Made by a program: the position numbers and the translations under genes. Positions 20,781 through 31,179 of a stretch of DNA of 64,000 bases are shown in pieces. Where the stretch lies: positions 1,178,001-1,242,000 of the forward strand of contig JALPQD010000027.1 in the NCBI GenBank assembly GCA_023101885.1, given 5' to 3'. The first letter of the stretch is position 1. The number at the start of each line of letters is the position of its first letter. Source of the DNA: Typhlomys cinereus. Its lineage: Eukaryota; Chordata; Mammalia; Rodentia; Platacanthomyidae. Under the pieces are notes generated by a model. That model worked only from the letters and a program-made list of their open reading frames with translations, was not told the origin of the DNA and searched no databases.

Positions 20781-21990
20781 AGTAAACTCATCCCTTTTGC
20801 ATCTCTCTTCCCCTTGACAAATATGGGGGGTTGCTGAAAATCAGATCTTGTCTGCTAATTCTGAGTGCAGCTAGTTTATTTAGGCTTTGTAATAACAAAA
20901 TGCTATTTCTACATCACAATGTAGGTGCAACAAACCTTCGGTTTCCATTTTTAAAAGACATTTTAGAGTATTTTGTACTAAATACTGCGTCTTTTATTTG
21001 TCTTTATTGTTGTCTTTCAAAGGATGCTGGTAACACACTACAAAACCTGGTAATTTATTAGTTGTTTAAAAAGTCATATTCCCTTGAATAGTTTTAATTC
21101 GATTTCTCTGTGTTAACCATTCAACCTCATGAAAATGAAGGCACAACGACCAAGCAGAGAACCCAGGAGGTGTGGCCTAATGGAAGATCTTAACCCGAAT
21201 TTCTCCTCTGGAAGGGAAGAAAGTTCTCTTGAAACACATTAGGCTGCTCGCTTTAGTGAAACTCAATCTTTCATGAAAGCGAAACTAACATGAGCATACT
21301 GATTGGCCAGCAGTATTCCGGATTTAGTCTAGATCTATACTAGCAGTTCATTAAAATTCAGTTTTCACTATATTCAAAGCTGCTGGGGGCTTTTGAGAGG
21401 AAGGGGGTTGGTTATGCCGTAACCATTTTAGTTTTTAATTAATATTACCAAATCATGTTCTCTGCCCAACTGTTTATACCCAGTTTGGTCTGCCTTCTGT
21501 GGGTTTTCCTACACTTTCTATTATGATTAGCATCTTTTTATTGGGATGGTAATTGTTTAATCCAGATTCAATGGCCAAATGGGTCATTTGGTTTAGTCAA
21601 ATCCTGTCATTAAATTTTGGAATTAAACCAAAGTGGATTTACTATTATTATTATTATTTTTTTAATTGAAAAGCTCGCCAGTCTCAGACCTCATTTTTTA
21701 TGATTAGCCTGTACCTTCCCCGGCCTGCTGGACCAAAGTAGCCTGGAGTTGGCTGGGGAAGGCCTCTGGGGAAGAGGCGGTGCTCAGAGAAAACACCCTT
21801 CTGGGATTGGTCTTACCCCGGGCCAGCTGCTAGCATACCATACCCTCTTTCCCCAAGACTCTGGGATTTTCCTTTTTCAGGCAGTTGGCTCTGGATTTTA
21901 TTTATTTATTTATTTTATTTATTAAGGCTAATGCGCTTATCTCTGCACTCCAGCTGCAAGATCTGGTCCAAGTCTTCCTTCCTGCCCTTC
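20780..21990. other. Repeat-poor distal upstream region of AMIGO2
   Basis: About 1.2 kb with no recognised interspersed repeat directly upstream of the CpG island. It contains an ISRE-like GAAAGCGAAACT at 21,275-21,286 and an inverted CCAAT (ATTGG) at 21,302-21,306. Regulatory function is inferred from position and motif only. Confidence 0.45.
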
Positions 21991-22503
21991 TGCTTCTTAA
22001 ATAATGAACAGACCCTTATGCCATCTGGGTTAGGAAAGGGACAGAACTTTCCCAGGGAGCCGAAGGTGTCCCCGCGGTGCCCTCGCGGCTCCTTCCTCCC
22101 GGCAAAGATCCCGTGATCCGAGAGGAAACGTGCCTGCCTTCCCTCCCCTCTGGTTCTCGGCCAAACATGGGCCGAGAGCCAAGGCCGCTGCTGGCTTTAG
22201 CAGACCTTCGAAGCCAGCGGTGCTCAGCGCCGGCACAGCCCGGGGCCCTCACCCAAAAGCCTAGCTCTTAAAGGATGGGGGGACCCCGCCACCCGGGAGG
22301 GCAGGGATGGCACCTGCGAGGCCGCGCCCCAGCCACATCTGGTTCCCAAACGCACGGGCCTTCGCGCCAGGGCCTGTCGGCCTCGAGTGAGCAACTGCCC
22401 CTATGGACGCAGTGGACACCGGGGAGATCCGATCGCCGCGCCCCTGGGTCCAGCGCCACAGCCGGGGGTCGTGGTCCCCGCCGCCTGGCGGCTCGGCGGG
22501 CTT

Positions 22504-22670
22504 GGGCGGGGCAACGCGGCTACGAAAACGGGGGGCCCGGCCGCCTCTGCGATTGGCTCCCGCGCCGCCCCCCGCCCGGCGGCTGTGCCCGCAGGAGGGC
22601 GGACGCGTGGGGGGGGGGGGACCGGCCTCCCCGCCCCGCTCCCGACCCGGGGCGAGCGGGGATAAAAAGC
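22504..22670 (+). promoter_or_regulatory. AMIGO2: AMIGO2 core/proximal promoter
   Basis: Visible elements in order: GC box GGGCGGGGC at 22,504-22,512, inverted CCAAT (ATTGG) at 22,552-22,556, and a TATA-like GATAAAAAG at 22,661-22,669. A second GC-rich Sp1-like GGCGGGGCC lies at about 22,725. From the TATA-like box the start site should fall near 22,690. A mixed CpG-island/TATA promoter is an inference; no transcript data were available. Confidence 0.55.
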
Positions 22671-22689
22671 GGAGCAGCCCGGCGCGGGA

Positions 22690-22872
22690 GCCCCGGGGGC
22701 CCTGCAGCCGCTCGATCGGCGGGAGGCGGGGCCGTTCCTCCCGCCGCCCTCCCCTCGGACCCCGCTCCGACTGCGGGGCGCCCCGCGCGCGACCACTCGG
22801 CGTCCAGAACCGAGGCGGTACCTTCAGCGGTGCAGGGAGAGCCGGGGAGAGCTGAGTGCAGCCGGCCCGCTG

Positions 22873-22941
<69 letters not shown>

Positions 22942-23131
22942 GCCCCGCCGACGCGGCGCCTCCAAACTCCCCAAAGTTGAGAGCCGGAGAGAGGCTGCCG
23001 CCCGCCGGGAGCCGGAGGGAAAGGAACTTGGAAGGTGCGGGAGTGACCGCCACCGACTGACACACGCAACAGACCTCCGGGAGACCCCGCCGTAGGCGCC
23101 CAGTCCCGGAGCCCGGAGGCTCCCCAGCGCC
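22690..23131 (+). other. AMIGO2: AMIGO2 exon 1, non-coding (5' UTR)
   Basis: Predicted from the TATA-like box to a strong donor: exon end ...GCGCC and intron GTGAGTGG, with GT at 23,132-23,133. No ATG occurs anywhere in this interval, so the leader cannot contain an AUG upstream frame. It carries a CTG tract at 22,875-22,940. Both ends are predictions. Confidence 0.55.
22875..22940 (+). repeat. AMIGO2: CTG trinucleotide repeat in the AMIGO2 leader
   Basis: Read as (CTG)12 TTG (CTG)9, 22 triplets with a single interruption at 22,911-22,913. It reads as poly-Leu, poly-Ala (GCT) or poly-Cys (TGC) depending on the sense frame and contains CAG on the other strand. It lies upstream of the start codon and is not part of the protein. 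Confidence 0.95.
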
Positions 23132-23508
23132 GTGAGTGGTTTGTTAGACCCGTGGCTTGCCAAGTATTTCCGTTTCATTGTTTACAGGATGTCGTTGTGT
23201 ATTTTTGTGTCGGTGGAGGTAGTTAAGGCAGAAATCAGCCTTTTGAAAAATTGCATTTTTGATGGGGAAACGGTTCTACTGAGAGGATGTGCCAGGGTCT
23301 GTAAGGAGCAGTAACCAGGGGAAAAATGCAGTTAACAGTTAAAATGCATTCAGCAGTTTAAAGGGGGGAAAAAGGTACCTTGCAGCTTTCCTGGTGCGAA
23401 ATGAAATGTGTATCAAAAGTTATTGCAGAAGAAGTAAATTCGGTTTGACTCTTGGTGGTTAAGCGGTGGTAGTTAACATGTGCTTTTTCCTTCTTTTTAA
23501 ACACTTAG
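23132..23508 (+). other. AMIGO2: AMIGO2 5' UTR intron
   Basis: Donor GTGAGTGG at 23,132. The acceptor is a pyrimidine tract (tgctttttccttcttttt) followed by CTTAGCAG, so cutting can occur after TAG (23,508) or CAG (23,511), a NAGNAG tandem acceptor. Length is about 377-380 bases. Confidence 0.6.
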
Positions 23509-23567
23509 CAGATTGGTGGGAGACAAACTGGCCAAAGGTGCCTGGAAGAGCCTCTGAGGGGACCATA

Positions 23568-25127
23568 ATGTCGTTTCGGCTCCACGCACTGCCCACCTCA
23601 CCTGGAGTTGTCAGGCCAGGTTGCAGAGAACTTCTGTGTTTGCTGGTGGTCACAGTGGCTGTAAGCCCTGGCGCCTCGGGGGCGTGCCCCACGGCTTGCA
23701 TCTGTGCCACAGATATCGTCAGCTGCACCAGCAAAAACCTGTCCAAGGTCCCTGGAAACCTGTTCCGGCTGATGAAGAGACTGGATCTGAGTTACAACCG
23801 AATCGGGCTTCTTGATTCCGAGTGGATGCCGGTGTCGTTTGTCAAGCTCACCACTCTGGTTATTCGGCACAACAACATCACCAGCATTTCCACAGGCAGT
23901 TTTTCTGCAACTCCGAACTTAAAGTGTCTAGACTTGTCGTCCAATAAGTTGAAGTCAGTGAAAAGCGCCCTATTCCAGGAGTTGAGGGTTCTGGAAGTGC
24001 TCTTGCTTTACGACAACCATATATCCTATCTGGACCCTTCTGCCTTTGGAGGTCTCTCCCGGCTGCAAAAACTCTACTTGAGTGGAAATCTGCTTACACA
24101 GTTCCCCGTGGATTTGTATGCAGGCAGGTTCAAGCTGGCAGAACTGATGTTTTTAGATGTGTCTTACAACCGGATCACTTCCTTACCCATGCACCATATA
24201 AATTTAGTACCCGGAAAACAGCTGAGAGGCATCTACCTTCACGGGAACCCATTCATCTGTGACTGCGCCCTATCATCATTGCTGATTTTTTGGTATCGCA
24301 GGCACTTTAGCTCAGTAATGGATTTTAAGAACGATTACACCTGTCGCCTGTGGTCTGACCCCAGACAAACCCACCAGTTGCTCCCGCTTCAAGATAGTCT
24401 TATGAACTGTTCTGACAGCATCATTAACGGTTCCTTCCATGCACTTGGCTTCATCCATGAGGCTCAGGTTGGGGAAAGGCTGGTGGTCCACTGTGACAGC
24501 AAGATCGGTAGTGGGAACACGGATTTCATCTGGGTCGGTCCCGATAACCGACTGCTGGAGCCAGATAAAGAGATGGGAAACTTTCGTGTGTTTTACAATG
24601 GAAGTCTAGTTATAGAAAGCCCTCGTTTTGAGGATGCTGGAGTTTATTCTTGTATTGCAATGAATAGGCAGCGCCTGCTAAACGAGACCGTGGATGTCAC
24701 AATAAATGTGAGCAATCTCACTGTGCACAGATCCCATGCCCATGAGGCGTTCAACACAGCTTTTACCACCCTTGCCGCCTGCGTGGCCAGTATCGTGTTG
24801 GTACTTTTGTACCTCTACCTGACACCGTGTCCCTGCAAGTGTAAAGCCAAGAGACAGAAAAATATGCTGAACCAAAGCAGTGCCCATTCATCCATTCTCA
24901 GTCCGGGTCCCACTAGTGAGGCCTCTGCAGATGACCGGAAGGCAGGTAAAAGAGTGGTGTTTTTGGAGCCCCCAAAGGATACTGCAGCAGGGCAGAATGG
25001 GAAAGTCAAACTCTTTCCCAGTGAGACAGTTATAGCAGAGGGCATCTTGAAGTCCACAAGGGCGAAATCTGACTCTGATTCAGCCAATTCTGTGTTCTCA
25101 GACACACCCTTCATGACATCCACCTAA
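23568..25127 (+). CDS. AMIGO2: AMIGO2, amphoterin-induced protein 2 (LRR/Ig cell-adhesion receptor)
   Basis: Encodes 519 residues in a single exon; human AMIGO2 is about 522. AMIGO proteins are type I membrane adhesion molecules that bind homo- and heterophilically, mainly in neurons, where AMIGO2 (alivin-1) is linked to depolarisation-dependent survival. Seen in order: signal peptide with a hydrophobic core at 22-32 (cleavage near 38/39); LRRNT with Cys 40, 44, 46, 53; six LRRs from about 69 to 226; LRRCT with Cys 231, 233, 259, 281; one Ig C2 domain with Cys 309, Trp 322, the D-A-G-V-Y-S-C motif at 356-362; a transmembrane helix at about 398-418; a Cys-rich juxtamembrane stretch (421-425); and a Ser-rich cytoplasmic tail. 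Sequons include N57, N103, N280, N287, N344, N372, N380 and N383. The start was chosen because it is the first ATG after the splice acceptor, matches the family N-terminus, and has A at -3. The open frame continues upstream but crosses the intron boundary. No defects are seen, so the gene looks functional. Confidence 0.97.
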   Translation: MSFRLHALPTSPGVVRPGCRELLCLLVVTVAVSPGASGACPTACICATDIVSCTSKNLSKVPGNLFRLMKRLDLSYNRIGLLDSEWMPVSFVKLTTLVIRHNNITSISTGSFSATPNLKCLDLSSNKLKSVKSALFQELRVLEVLLLYDNHISYLDPSAFGGLSRLQKLYLSGNLLTQFPVDLYAGRFKLAELMFLDVSYNRITSLPMHHINLVPGKQLRGIYLHGNPFICDCALSSLLIFWYRRHFSSVMDFKNDYTCRLWSDPRQTHQLLPLQDSLMNCSDSIINGSFHALGFIHEAQVGERLVVHCDSKIGSGNTDFIWVGPDNRLLEPDKEMGNFRVFYNGSLVIESPRFEDAGVYSCIAMNRQRLLNETVDVTINVSNLTVHRSHAHEAFNTAFTTLAACVASIVLVLLYLYLTPCPCKCKAKRQKNMLNQSSAHSSILSPGPTSEASADDRKAGKRVVFLEPPKDTAAGQNGKVKLFPSETVIAEGILKSTRAKSDSDSANSVFSDTPFMTST

Positions 25128-26170
25128 TTGTGTGTCTGTGTTTATATGATGTTACAGCCAAATCTCTCCCTGCTTAGCATTGTGTGGTCCACAAAATAAA
25201 TGGCAGGGCAGAAATCGTGTTGTTTTGGTCTTCTGAGCTAAAACCAAATGGTGTCTTAAAATGGTCGATGGTCGCAGGACGGGAAGTAAAACACTTCAGC
25301 TCCTCAGTGTGTTGAAGGAAGTGGGGGGGGCGTTCAAAGTTTATATTCTAGGTAAATTTCGTAGTCTTCAGCACCATTGGTAATTCTAAAGCAGGTCCAA
25401 AAGTGATGTGACTGATATCCTTTTATTCGGTTCTCATGAAGGAAAAAAAAATCAACTATGTATTAGCAGCCTTTAAAAATAGACTCTGTTGACTTACTGG
25501 GACCAAAGTTGAGTTATTTTTAAAGAAAAGCATTAGTGTCTTATTGCACATTTGAGAGACATAGAAGGAAAAGCAAACAGTCATTTATAAGGCAAAAAGT
25601 TAAGTTGGGGTCAATCAGCCAAGAGCAGCATTCCAAACTAGAAAGGGCAAACCCCACTGATCAGATTTGCAGGAAGATTCTCTACCCTGCATATCATGAA
25701 GTAAACAGTGCAAGAAAGCCCTGCGTGTTTGGCTGTCTCCTTTCTACATATGCTCTCTATTCTGTATCTTGACAGAAAATATGTCATTGAAAATCAAAGT
25801 CCTTATTTATTGACAAGTATATGTTTCAATTTCAAAACTGCTGAATAACTTCTTATACCTTTGTTGTAGCAGACTGATATTCGTCCATATGCTTGTGTAT
25901 ATGTAAATCTTAAGTTATATGAGCTACTAAATGGAGCCAAATGTCTTGTGCTTTGGACAGTTAATGTAAATATGTGTTGTGTGACTTGATGTTTTATTTG
26001 CCTATTTAATGAATGTAAATCTAAAATGTTTCATGTGATCAGATTGTACTATTTGTGTAAAGCAACAACTATAGCAAAAGCCTCTTCCAGCTCCTTGTTG
26101 TTACAATAGAGACTTTATCTTTTAGAGGGAGAAAAAAATCTTTACTGTATTCTAAATAAGTGTTTGATTT
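25128..26170 (+). other. AMIGO2: AMIGO2 3' UTR (end uncertain)
   Basis: AT-rich, repeat-free sequence follows the stop. The only canonical AATAAA I see is at 25,195-25,200, just 68 bases after the stop. The sequence still looks like UTR to about 26,170, with a Pumilio-type TGTAAATA at 25,965-25,972 and AU-rich words. Long isoforms would need a variant hexamer, for example AATAAG near 26,155. The end point is a guess. Confidence 0.5.
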
Positions 26171-26735
26171 TTTTTCTGTCACATTTTATTCTGATATCCT
26201 GCCTTTCATCCTGGCTTGGAAGATACTTAAATTCCAACTGGACAATAGGTGAGGGCCTGGGAGACCTTCTTCTTGTTCCCCTATCTAACAGGAGGTCATC
26301 AAGTGCCCTGTCTGGACCCAAAATGAAGAGTTCAGACCAAATGATGCTTTAGGTTTCTTCCTACATGGAAAGCAGTAATTTCCTGTGGTCTGAGCCCCAA
26401 CACAGACTCACCCTGTACCACTTATATATACAGAGGTGGACTTAGCATGGCCCAGCAGAGCACTGTGTGTAGCTCCTAGATGCCCTGCTTACCAAGGCAA
26501 ATTTCTCCCGTCTCAGACATCAAGGGGGCCCTAAGAGGTTGTCACTTACTGACAGGAATGGAGGGAAACTGAGGTTCAGTATTCTTCTTCCTGGAGAAGT
26601 GCTCCAAAAGAATGGTCATTTTGAACTTGGCAATGGAGGAGGAATCAGGAAATCAGACCAAAGAGGGATCAACAAATAGCAAAGGACACATTCCTGTGCA
26701 CTCTTAGAGCTGAGAGAGAACATTTATAAGTTAGG
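26170..26735. other. Intergenic downstream of AMIGO2
   Basis: No gene or young repeat recognised. Confidence 0.4.
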
Positions 26736-26737
26736 AC

Positions 26738-27050
26738 CAAAGCTGCAAAGATGGCTCAGGGGTTAAAGCCTTTGCTTACAAGCAAAAGGATCTGAATTCA
26801 GATCCCACATAAAAATGCTTAGTGGATTTGATGGCAGGCTGCAGTTCCAGCCCTGGAAGGCAGAGGCTGGAAATTCACAAAGCAAAGTAATAAGGTGGAA
26901 GAACAATCTGAGATGATTCCCAGTGTCACCCTTGGGCTTCCACAGACACACACACTCAGATGCCCTCTTGTACACATGCCTGCACACACATACGCCAGTC
27001 TACATACATAAACACACACATATACATATTCATAGAAAAGGAACCAGGAA
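26738..27050 (+). repeat. B2-superfamily SINE
   Basis: 'gctgcaaagatggctcagg', 'ggatctgaattcagatcc', 'ccagccctggaaggcagagg', 'gatgattcccagtgtcaccc', CA-rich tail. Confidence 0.85.
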
Positions 27051-28090
27051 ATAAATAGTGATGCATTGCAGAAAAGTAGATGAGGATAAAGGGTAAGCTA
27101 CTGACTTTGACAATGGTGGCTTACTTGGGAACTGTGTTAGCAATCATAGTAGATGCATGATGACGTTGTGCTAGCCACTCTGTGGCAATCTGTTCAGCTG
27201 CAGGCTAAGGGGTCCCCTGGAGAACAGAATGCAGAAGTACTGCTCAATATCACTTAGTTTTGAGCATGAATGGTGTTAAAGGCAACTGCTTCTGCTTCTT
27301 AAATTGTAACCTCATCCTTTATACAGGTCTTTTTCAGAGCCACATATTACAGGTATGTTCTAGTTACTGCTGTCCAAATGAGTAGATGTTTATGGTTTGT
27401 ATGATAGTGGAAATCACCATCTCTTATTCTTCCTTCATCTTCACGGTAACTGAGACTCAAGTGGTACTTTCATTAGCTTAGGATCACAGTGTATGTACAT
27501 GGGAAAAAGCTGAACCAAAGAGGTTGGAAATTGGGAAGGGGACTTCCAGGGTCACAAACACACTGACTTGGGGAGTGTTACCAAGCTTGCACCACTCCCT
27601 GATAAAGAAATTTCAGGGTCCCTGGATTGTATATTCTGTGAATGAGCTCATATCTGATCCAAGAAATGAGCATTGTGCTTTGCAGTGAAATAAGGGAATG
27701 GGGCTGTAATAGAGTTCAATCATAGCTGATCCTAATACACAGATTCTGGTTAGAGGGTAAGATACTCCAAGATAGAAACTAAGACGCTCACACTCAAAAT
27801 AAAACAAAGCTCTGCATATTCCAAACCATGTTTGTGAGCAAAAATAAGAAATAAAAATGGTGATAAAGAAGTGTGGAACTGAATGCTGTGATGGGAAATT
27901 CTAAGTACTTAGGCATATCAATCTTCTAGAAGCCTGATCTCATGTATTTTAAATATAGGAACAAAATTAAGGTGTGCTTTATAAATTTGACTTGCTCAAA
28001 ACTTTTATATAATTTTCCTTCCAAGAAAGAACCTGGACTTATGTAACAAGGTTATTCCTTTCCTTTTTCTTTTCTTCTTTTTTTTGTGTG
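27050..28090. other. Intergenic; possible MIR trace near 27,440-27,500
   Basis: 'cttcacggtaactgagactcaag...cttaggatcacag' recalls a reversed MIR core. The rest is unrecognised. Confidence 0.35.
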
Positions 28091-28093
<3 letters not shown>

Positions 28094-28143
<50 letters not shown>

Positions 28144-28157
28144 GGGCACTGTGTGTA
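28094..28157 (-). repeat. (GT)n tail of a split SINE
   Basis: (GT)n at about 28,095-28,139 followed by 'aagggcactgtgtg', the reversed tail of the SINE that continues at 28,528 beyond an inserted URR1-like element. Confidence 0.65.
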
Positions 28158-28527
28158 TGCTATGGTTTGAAATGTGAGTTGTCCCGCCACAGGCTCATGT
28201 TTTAAATCTTTAGTTGATGTTTGGGAAGGTCATGCACCTTTGGCAGATGGAGGTTTTCGAGAGGAACACATATCACACACAGTGAGCATTGAGGTTGGTT
28301 AGCCCCCCGCTGCTTACTTAGCAGTCTGCTTCAGCAGTTTTGCAGGAGTTCTCTTAGCCTCCTTGAGATCTGCAGTGGCCTGATCAGCTTCTGCCACCTG
28401 TCAGGCTTTTTCTGCCATGATAGACAGTATCTTTCTTCTGAAACACAAACCAAATAAATCTCCCTTTTCTCCCCTTAAGTTGCCTGAATTTGAGTGTTGT
28501 CTCACAGAAGCAGGAAGAGTAATTGCA
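28158..28527 (-). repeat. URR1-like element inserted in a SINE
   Basis: 'ctatggtttgaaatgtgagttg', 'ccacaggctcatg', 'gaaggtcatgcacctttggcag', 'aataaatctcccttttctcccc', end 'tgttgtctcacagaagcagg..agtaattg'. Confidence 0.65.
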
Positions 28528-28737
28528 AGTGTGCCTGTGATGGTTTCAAGAATCATCTTAGATTGCTCTGCTTCCTTATCAATTTGCTCTGGCATTTCCC
28601 AGGCTTCCCTTCCAGAGCCAGAATTGCAGGCTGCCACTATATCCACCTGACATTTTTGCATGGAATCTGGGTATCTGAACTCAGATCCTTTTGTTTTCAA
28701 GGCAAAGGCTTTAACCTCTGAGCCATCTCTCCATCCT
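28528..28737 (-). repeat. B2-superfamily SINE, head half
   Basis: 'gattgctctgcttcc', 'cccttccagagccagaattgcagg', 'aactcagatcc', 'aacctctgagccatctctcc' complete the SINE whose (GT)n lies at 28,094. Confidence 0.8.
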
Positions 28738-28779
28738 TAGGTTTATTCCTTTAAGACAATAGGTTTTTCTTTCTTTTTT

Positions 28780-29097
28780 ATGTGCATGTGTGTCTGCATA
28801 TGTGTGTGTGTGTGTGTGGTGTGTGCACGCGCGCGCACAGGTCATTATTGGGACTCACCCTTGCTCTTCCACCTTATTATTTTGAGCCTGGGTCTCTAAT
28901 TAAACCTAGAGCTTGTTTACAGGGCTAGTCTAGCTAGCCAGCTTTGCTCTAGGGATTTCCATCCTCTACCTTCTGGACCTGGAATTACAGGCCACCATGT
29001 CTGCTCAGCATTTTTACATGGGCTCCAAACATCCAAAACTCAGGTCTTTTTGCTTGTGTGACAAGTGCTTTAACTGCAGAGCTATCTCTCCAACTCC
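28780..29097 (-). repeat. B2-superfamily SINE, longer variant
   Basis: (GT)n and CG-rich run (28,800-28,836), then a body with an extra 'tctaattaaacctagagc' block also seen (in sense) in the SINE at 8,571, ending 'actgcagagctatctctcc'. Confidence 0.75.
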
Positions 29098-30370
29098 TTC
29101 TTAGTATTTTTGGTTATGAGAAGGGAGAGTTGGAGGCTGAGATTAAAGAAATCAAGTAGTAAAACTACAGATAAGAAATTTTCTTGGACTTAAGAGTATT
29201 TTCTTTTTCACAGTCATGGAGATACTAGGCTCTGTATTTTCTGCATTTGTCTAAAATAATCATCATTAATTGTGAGTTACCTTTTGATGATTTACAACCT
29301 GAAGGATTAGCCTAGAAGATCTCTTCATGGATACTCAGTCCAACATTATTTCTCACGACTGTCTCATGCACAGTTCCTTATGTTTATTTTTAGCACTGTT
29401 TGCATAAGCATAGAAAAGGAAATCTATTTTTCAAAGTAAAATTTTCCCCAAAATGTCAATCAGAGATGATGAAGGTGAAATGCACAGGGTGGAAAGAAGC
29501 ACAGGCAGATGCTCTTGTCAGTTCAAGCTTTGGAAAGATGCTTGATTTGGCACACCTCCTGGGAGGTAATGTTAAGAACAGATACAGGTGAGCATCCCCC
29601 AGCATGCCAACGGTGTCTTCTTTGCCACAGCCACCATGGATGATCGCCACCTGCCAGTGCTGCTATGAAACCAAGACAACTGGTTTACCTGGTAAGTTGG
29701 TGCCCCACATGAAGCTGGGCTTCTCAATAGAATCGCAAGGGGTTCAGGAAGTTTGGGATGGTACCTTCGCAAAATATATCTGAGAAATTTTACTGTAAGA
29801 GTTTCATTCTGTCTATTTCAAGGAAGCACATGCTAATGGGAGTATAGTAGAGTTCATGTTTGGAAATCATATCAGAATACAATCTACTTGTTAGTGACTT
29901 TATTAATAGAAATGAAGAATCTTAGACCCCCCTAAAAATTAAAAAAATTAAAAAGACTTTCCCCAAACATTAAAAAAACCCTGAGTTTGGTTCACTGACC
30001 CTAAATGAACTCTGGAATAAATTACTGTCTAGGATTTAGGTCTTATAATTTTCTAAATCATGAAATCTAACATTACTTTGAGATAGCTATATCCTGATTC
30101 TTTTATTTTAAAAGCTGCATTTTAGTTTGTGGAGCTGCAGCATATTGGCTTTGCAACAGTGAGCACTTAGCTTCCAGATACAAGTATCACAGAACAGTCA
30201 GCATATATTCCAGGAATACACATTTCATCCAGTGTCCTCTCTATAGAGAACCAGATTTCATTGCTTTCCACTGTATTAGGATAATATTTTTAAAAGATAG
30301 CAGTAAGGTTCCTCCCATAATTTTTCTCTTGACCCCTCTCTGATAAGCACCAGCCCCAAACCCAGGCTCA
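29097..30370. other. Intergenic, unrecognised
   Basis: No gene or young repeat. A donor-like 'CTGGTAAGT' at 29,690 has no partner exon that I can support. Confidence 0.4.
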
Positions 30371-30371
30371 G

Positions 30372-30381
30372 TGTATATGCA

Positions 30382-30431
<50 letters not shown>

Positions 30432-30480
30432 GTGTAGTGTGGGCATGCATGTACCATGGCATGCATGTGGAGATACAGGA
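30372..30480 (-). repeat. SINE tail fragment with (GT)n
   Basis: (GT)n 30,389-30,428, then 'gggcatgcatgtaccatggcatgc' and 'gtggagatacagg'. It looks like only the tail of a SINE. Confidence 0.45.
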
Positions 30481-30880
30481 TGGCCTTTTGACTTTCTTTA
30501 GCTTTCTTTCTTTCTTTCGTATGGGATGATGAATGCAAGACCAGGAGTCATAAGTTACAGTAAAGATCAATATATTTGAAAACACAAACATGTCACAATT
30601 GACATGCAAAACTTGACATACAACACTGGAAATCTTCCTAGGAAGACGATAAACCTTGGCCTCCTCCAAATTACTGGTTCATTATCAGTCTGTTGCACTA
30701 TACAAATGCAGCCACTTAACTTGCAAAACAAACTTGTGCTCAATCATTATAAACCATCTGTGAACATATTACAATGAATGAGTGATTAATTTCAATATTT
30801 TGAAAGTTATTTATCCATATTAATCAGATAAAATTTTTATTAGAGGAAGAGCAGAAAACTTGTTTTAAAACTTTAGGAAA
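30480..30880. other. Intergenic, unrecognised
   Basis: Contains a short (CTTT)n near 30,503-30,518. Nothing else is visible. Confidence 0.4.
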
Positions 30881-30882
30881 GT

Positions 30883-31121
30883 TGGGCTGGAGAGATGGCT
30901 CAAGGGTTAAGACTCTTCCTCACAAGCAGAATGTACTGAATTTGGATCCCAAGTCTCATGTAAAAAAGCCAAGGGGATACAGAAGTGGCCTTCACTTCTG
31001 GCCCTGGTAGGCAAAGCCTGGAAAATCCCAGAGCGGAGCAAAGCAAAAGGAGGTAGAAGCAATCCAGGATGGTTCCCAAAGTCACCCTTGATTCTCAATA
31101 GTGACACACAGTGCCCTCTGA

Positions 31122-31176
<55 letters not shown>

Positions 31177-31178
31177 TT
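30883..31178 (+). repeat. B2-superfamily SINE with (AC)n tail
   Basis: 'gttgggctggagagatggctc', 'gtactgaatttggatcc', 'ggccctggtaggcaaagcc', (AC)n about 31,122-31,174 and a short A-rich end. Confidence 0.9.
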
Positions 31179-31179
31179 T

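Larger units (their letters stand above)
21990..23131. promoter_or_regulatory. AMIGO2: CpG island over the AMIGO2 promoter and exon 1
   Basis: GC content rises sharply and CpG dinucleotides are frequent from about 22,050 to 23,110, unlike the rest of the window. All long open frames here (both strands) are products of the GC-rich composition. It ends at the exon 1 splice donor. Confidence 0.85.

Noticed and set aside
22261..23178. Long open frames on both strands of the CpG island (up to about 305 codons, with poly-Ala, poly-Ser, poly-Gln or poly-Leu)
   Set aside because: They come from the high GC content and the CTG tract. They have no recognisable domains, they overlap each other, and they cover promoter and leader sequence.
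23466..23567. N-terminal extension of AMIGO2 by 34 residues (open frame from 23,466)
   Set aside because: The extension crosses the predicted splice acceptor at 23,508/23,511, and the family N-terminus and signal peptide begin at the ATG at 23,568.
29670..29710. Exon with donor CTGGTAAGT near 29,690
   Set aside because: No matching acceptor, frame or homologous protein; one donor-like word is expected by chance.
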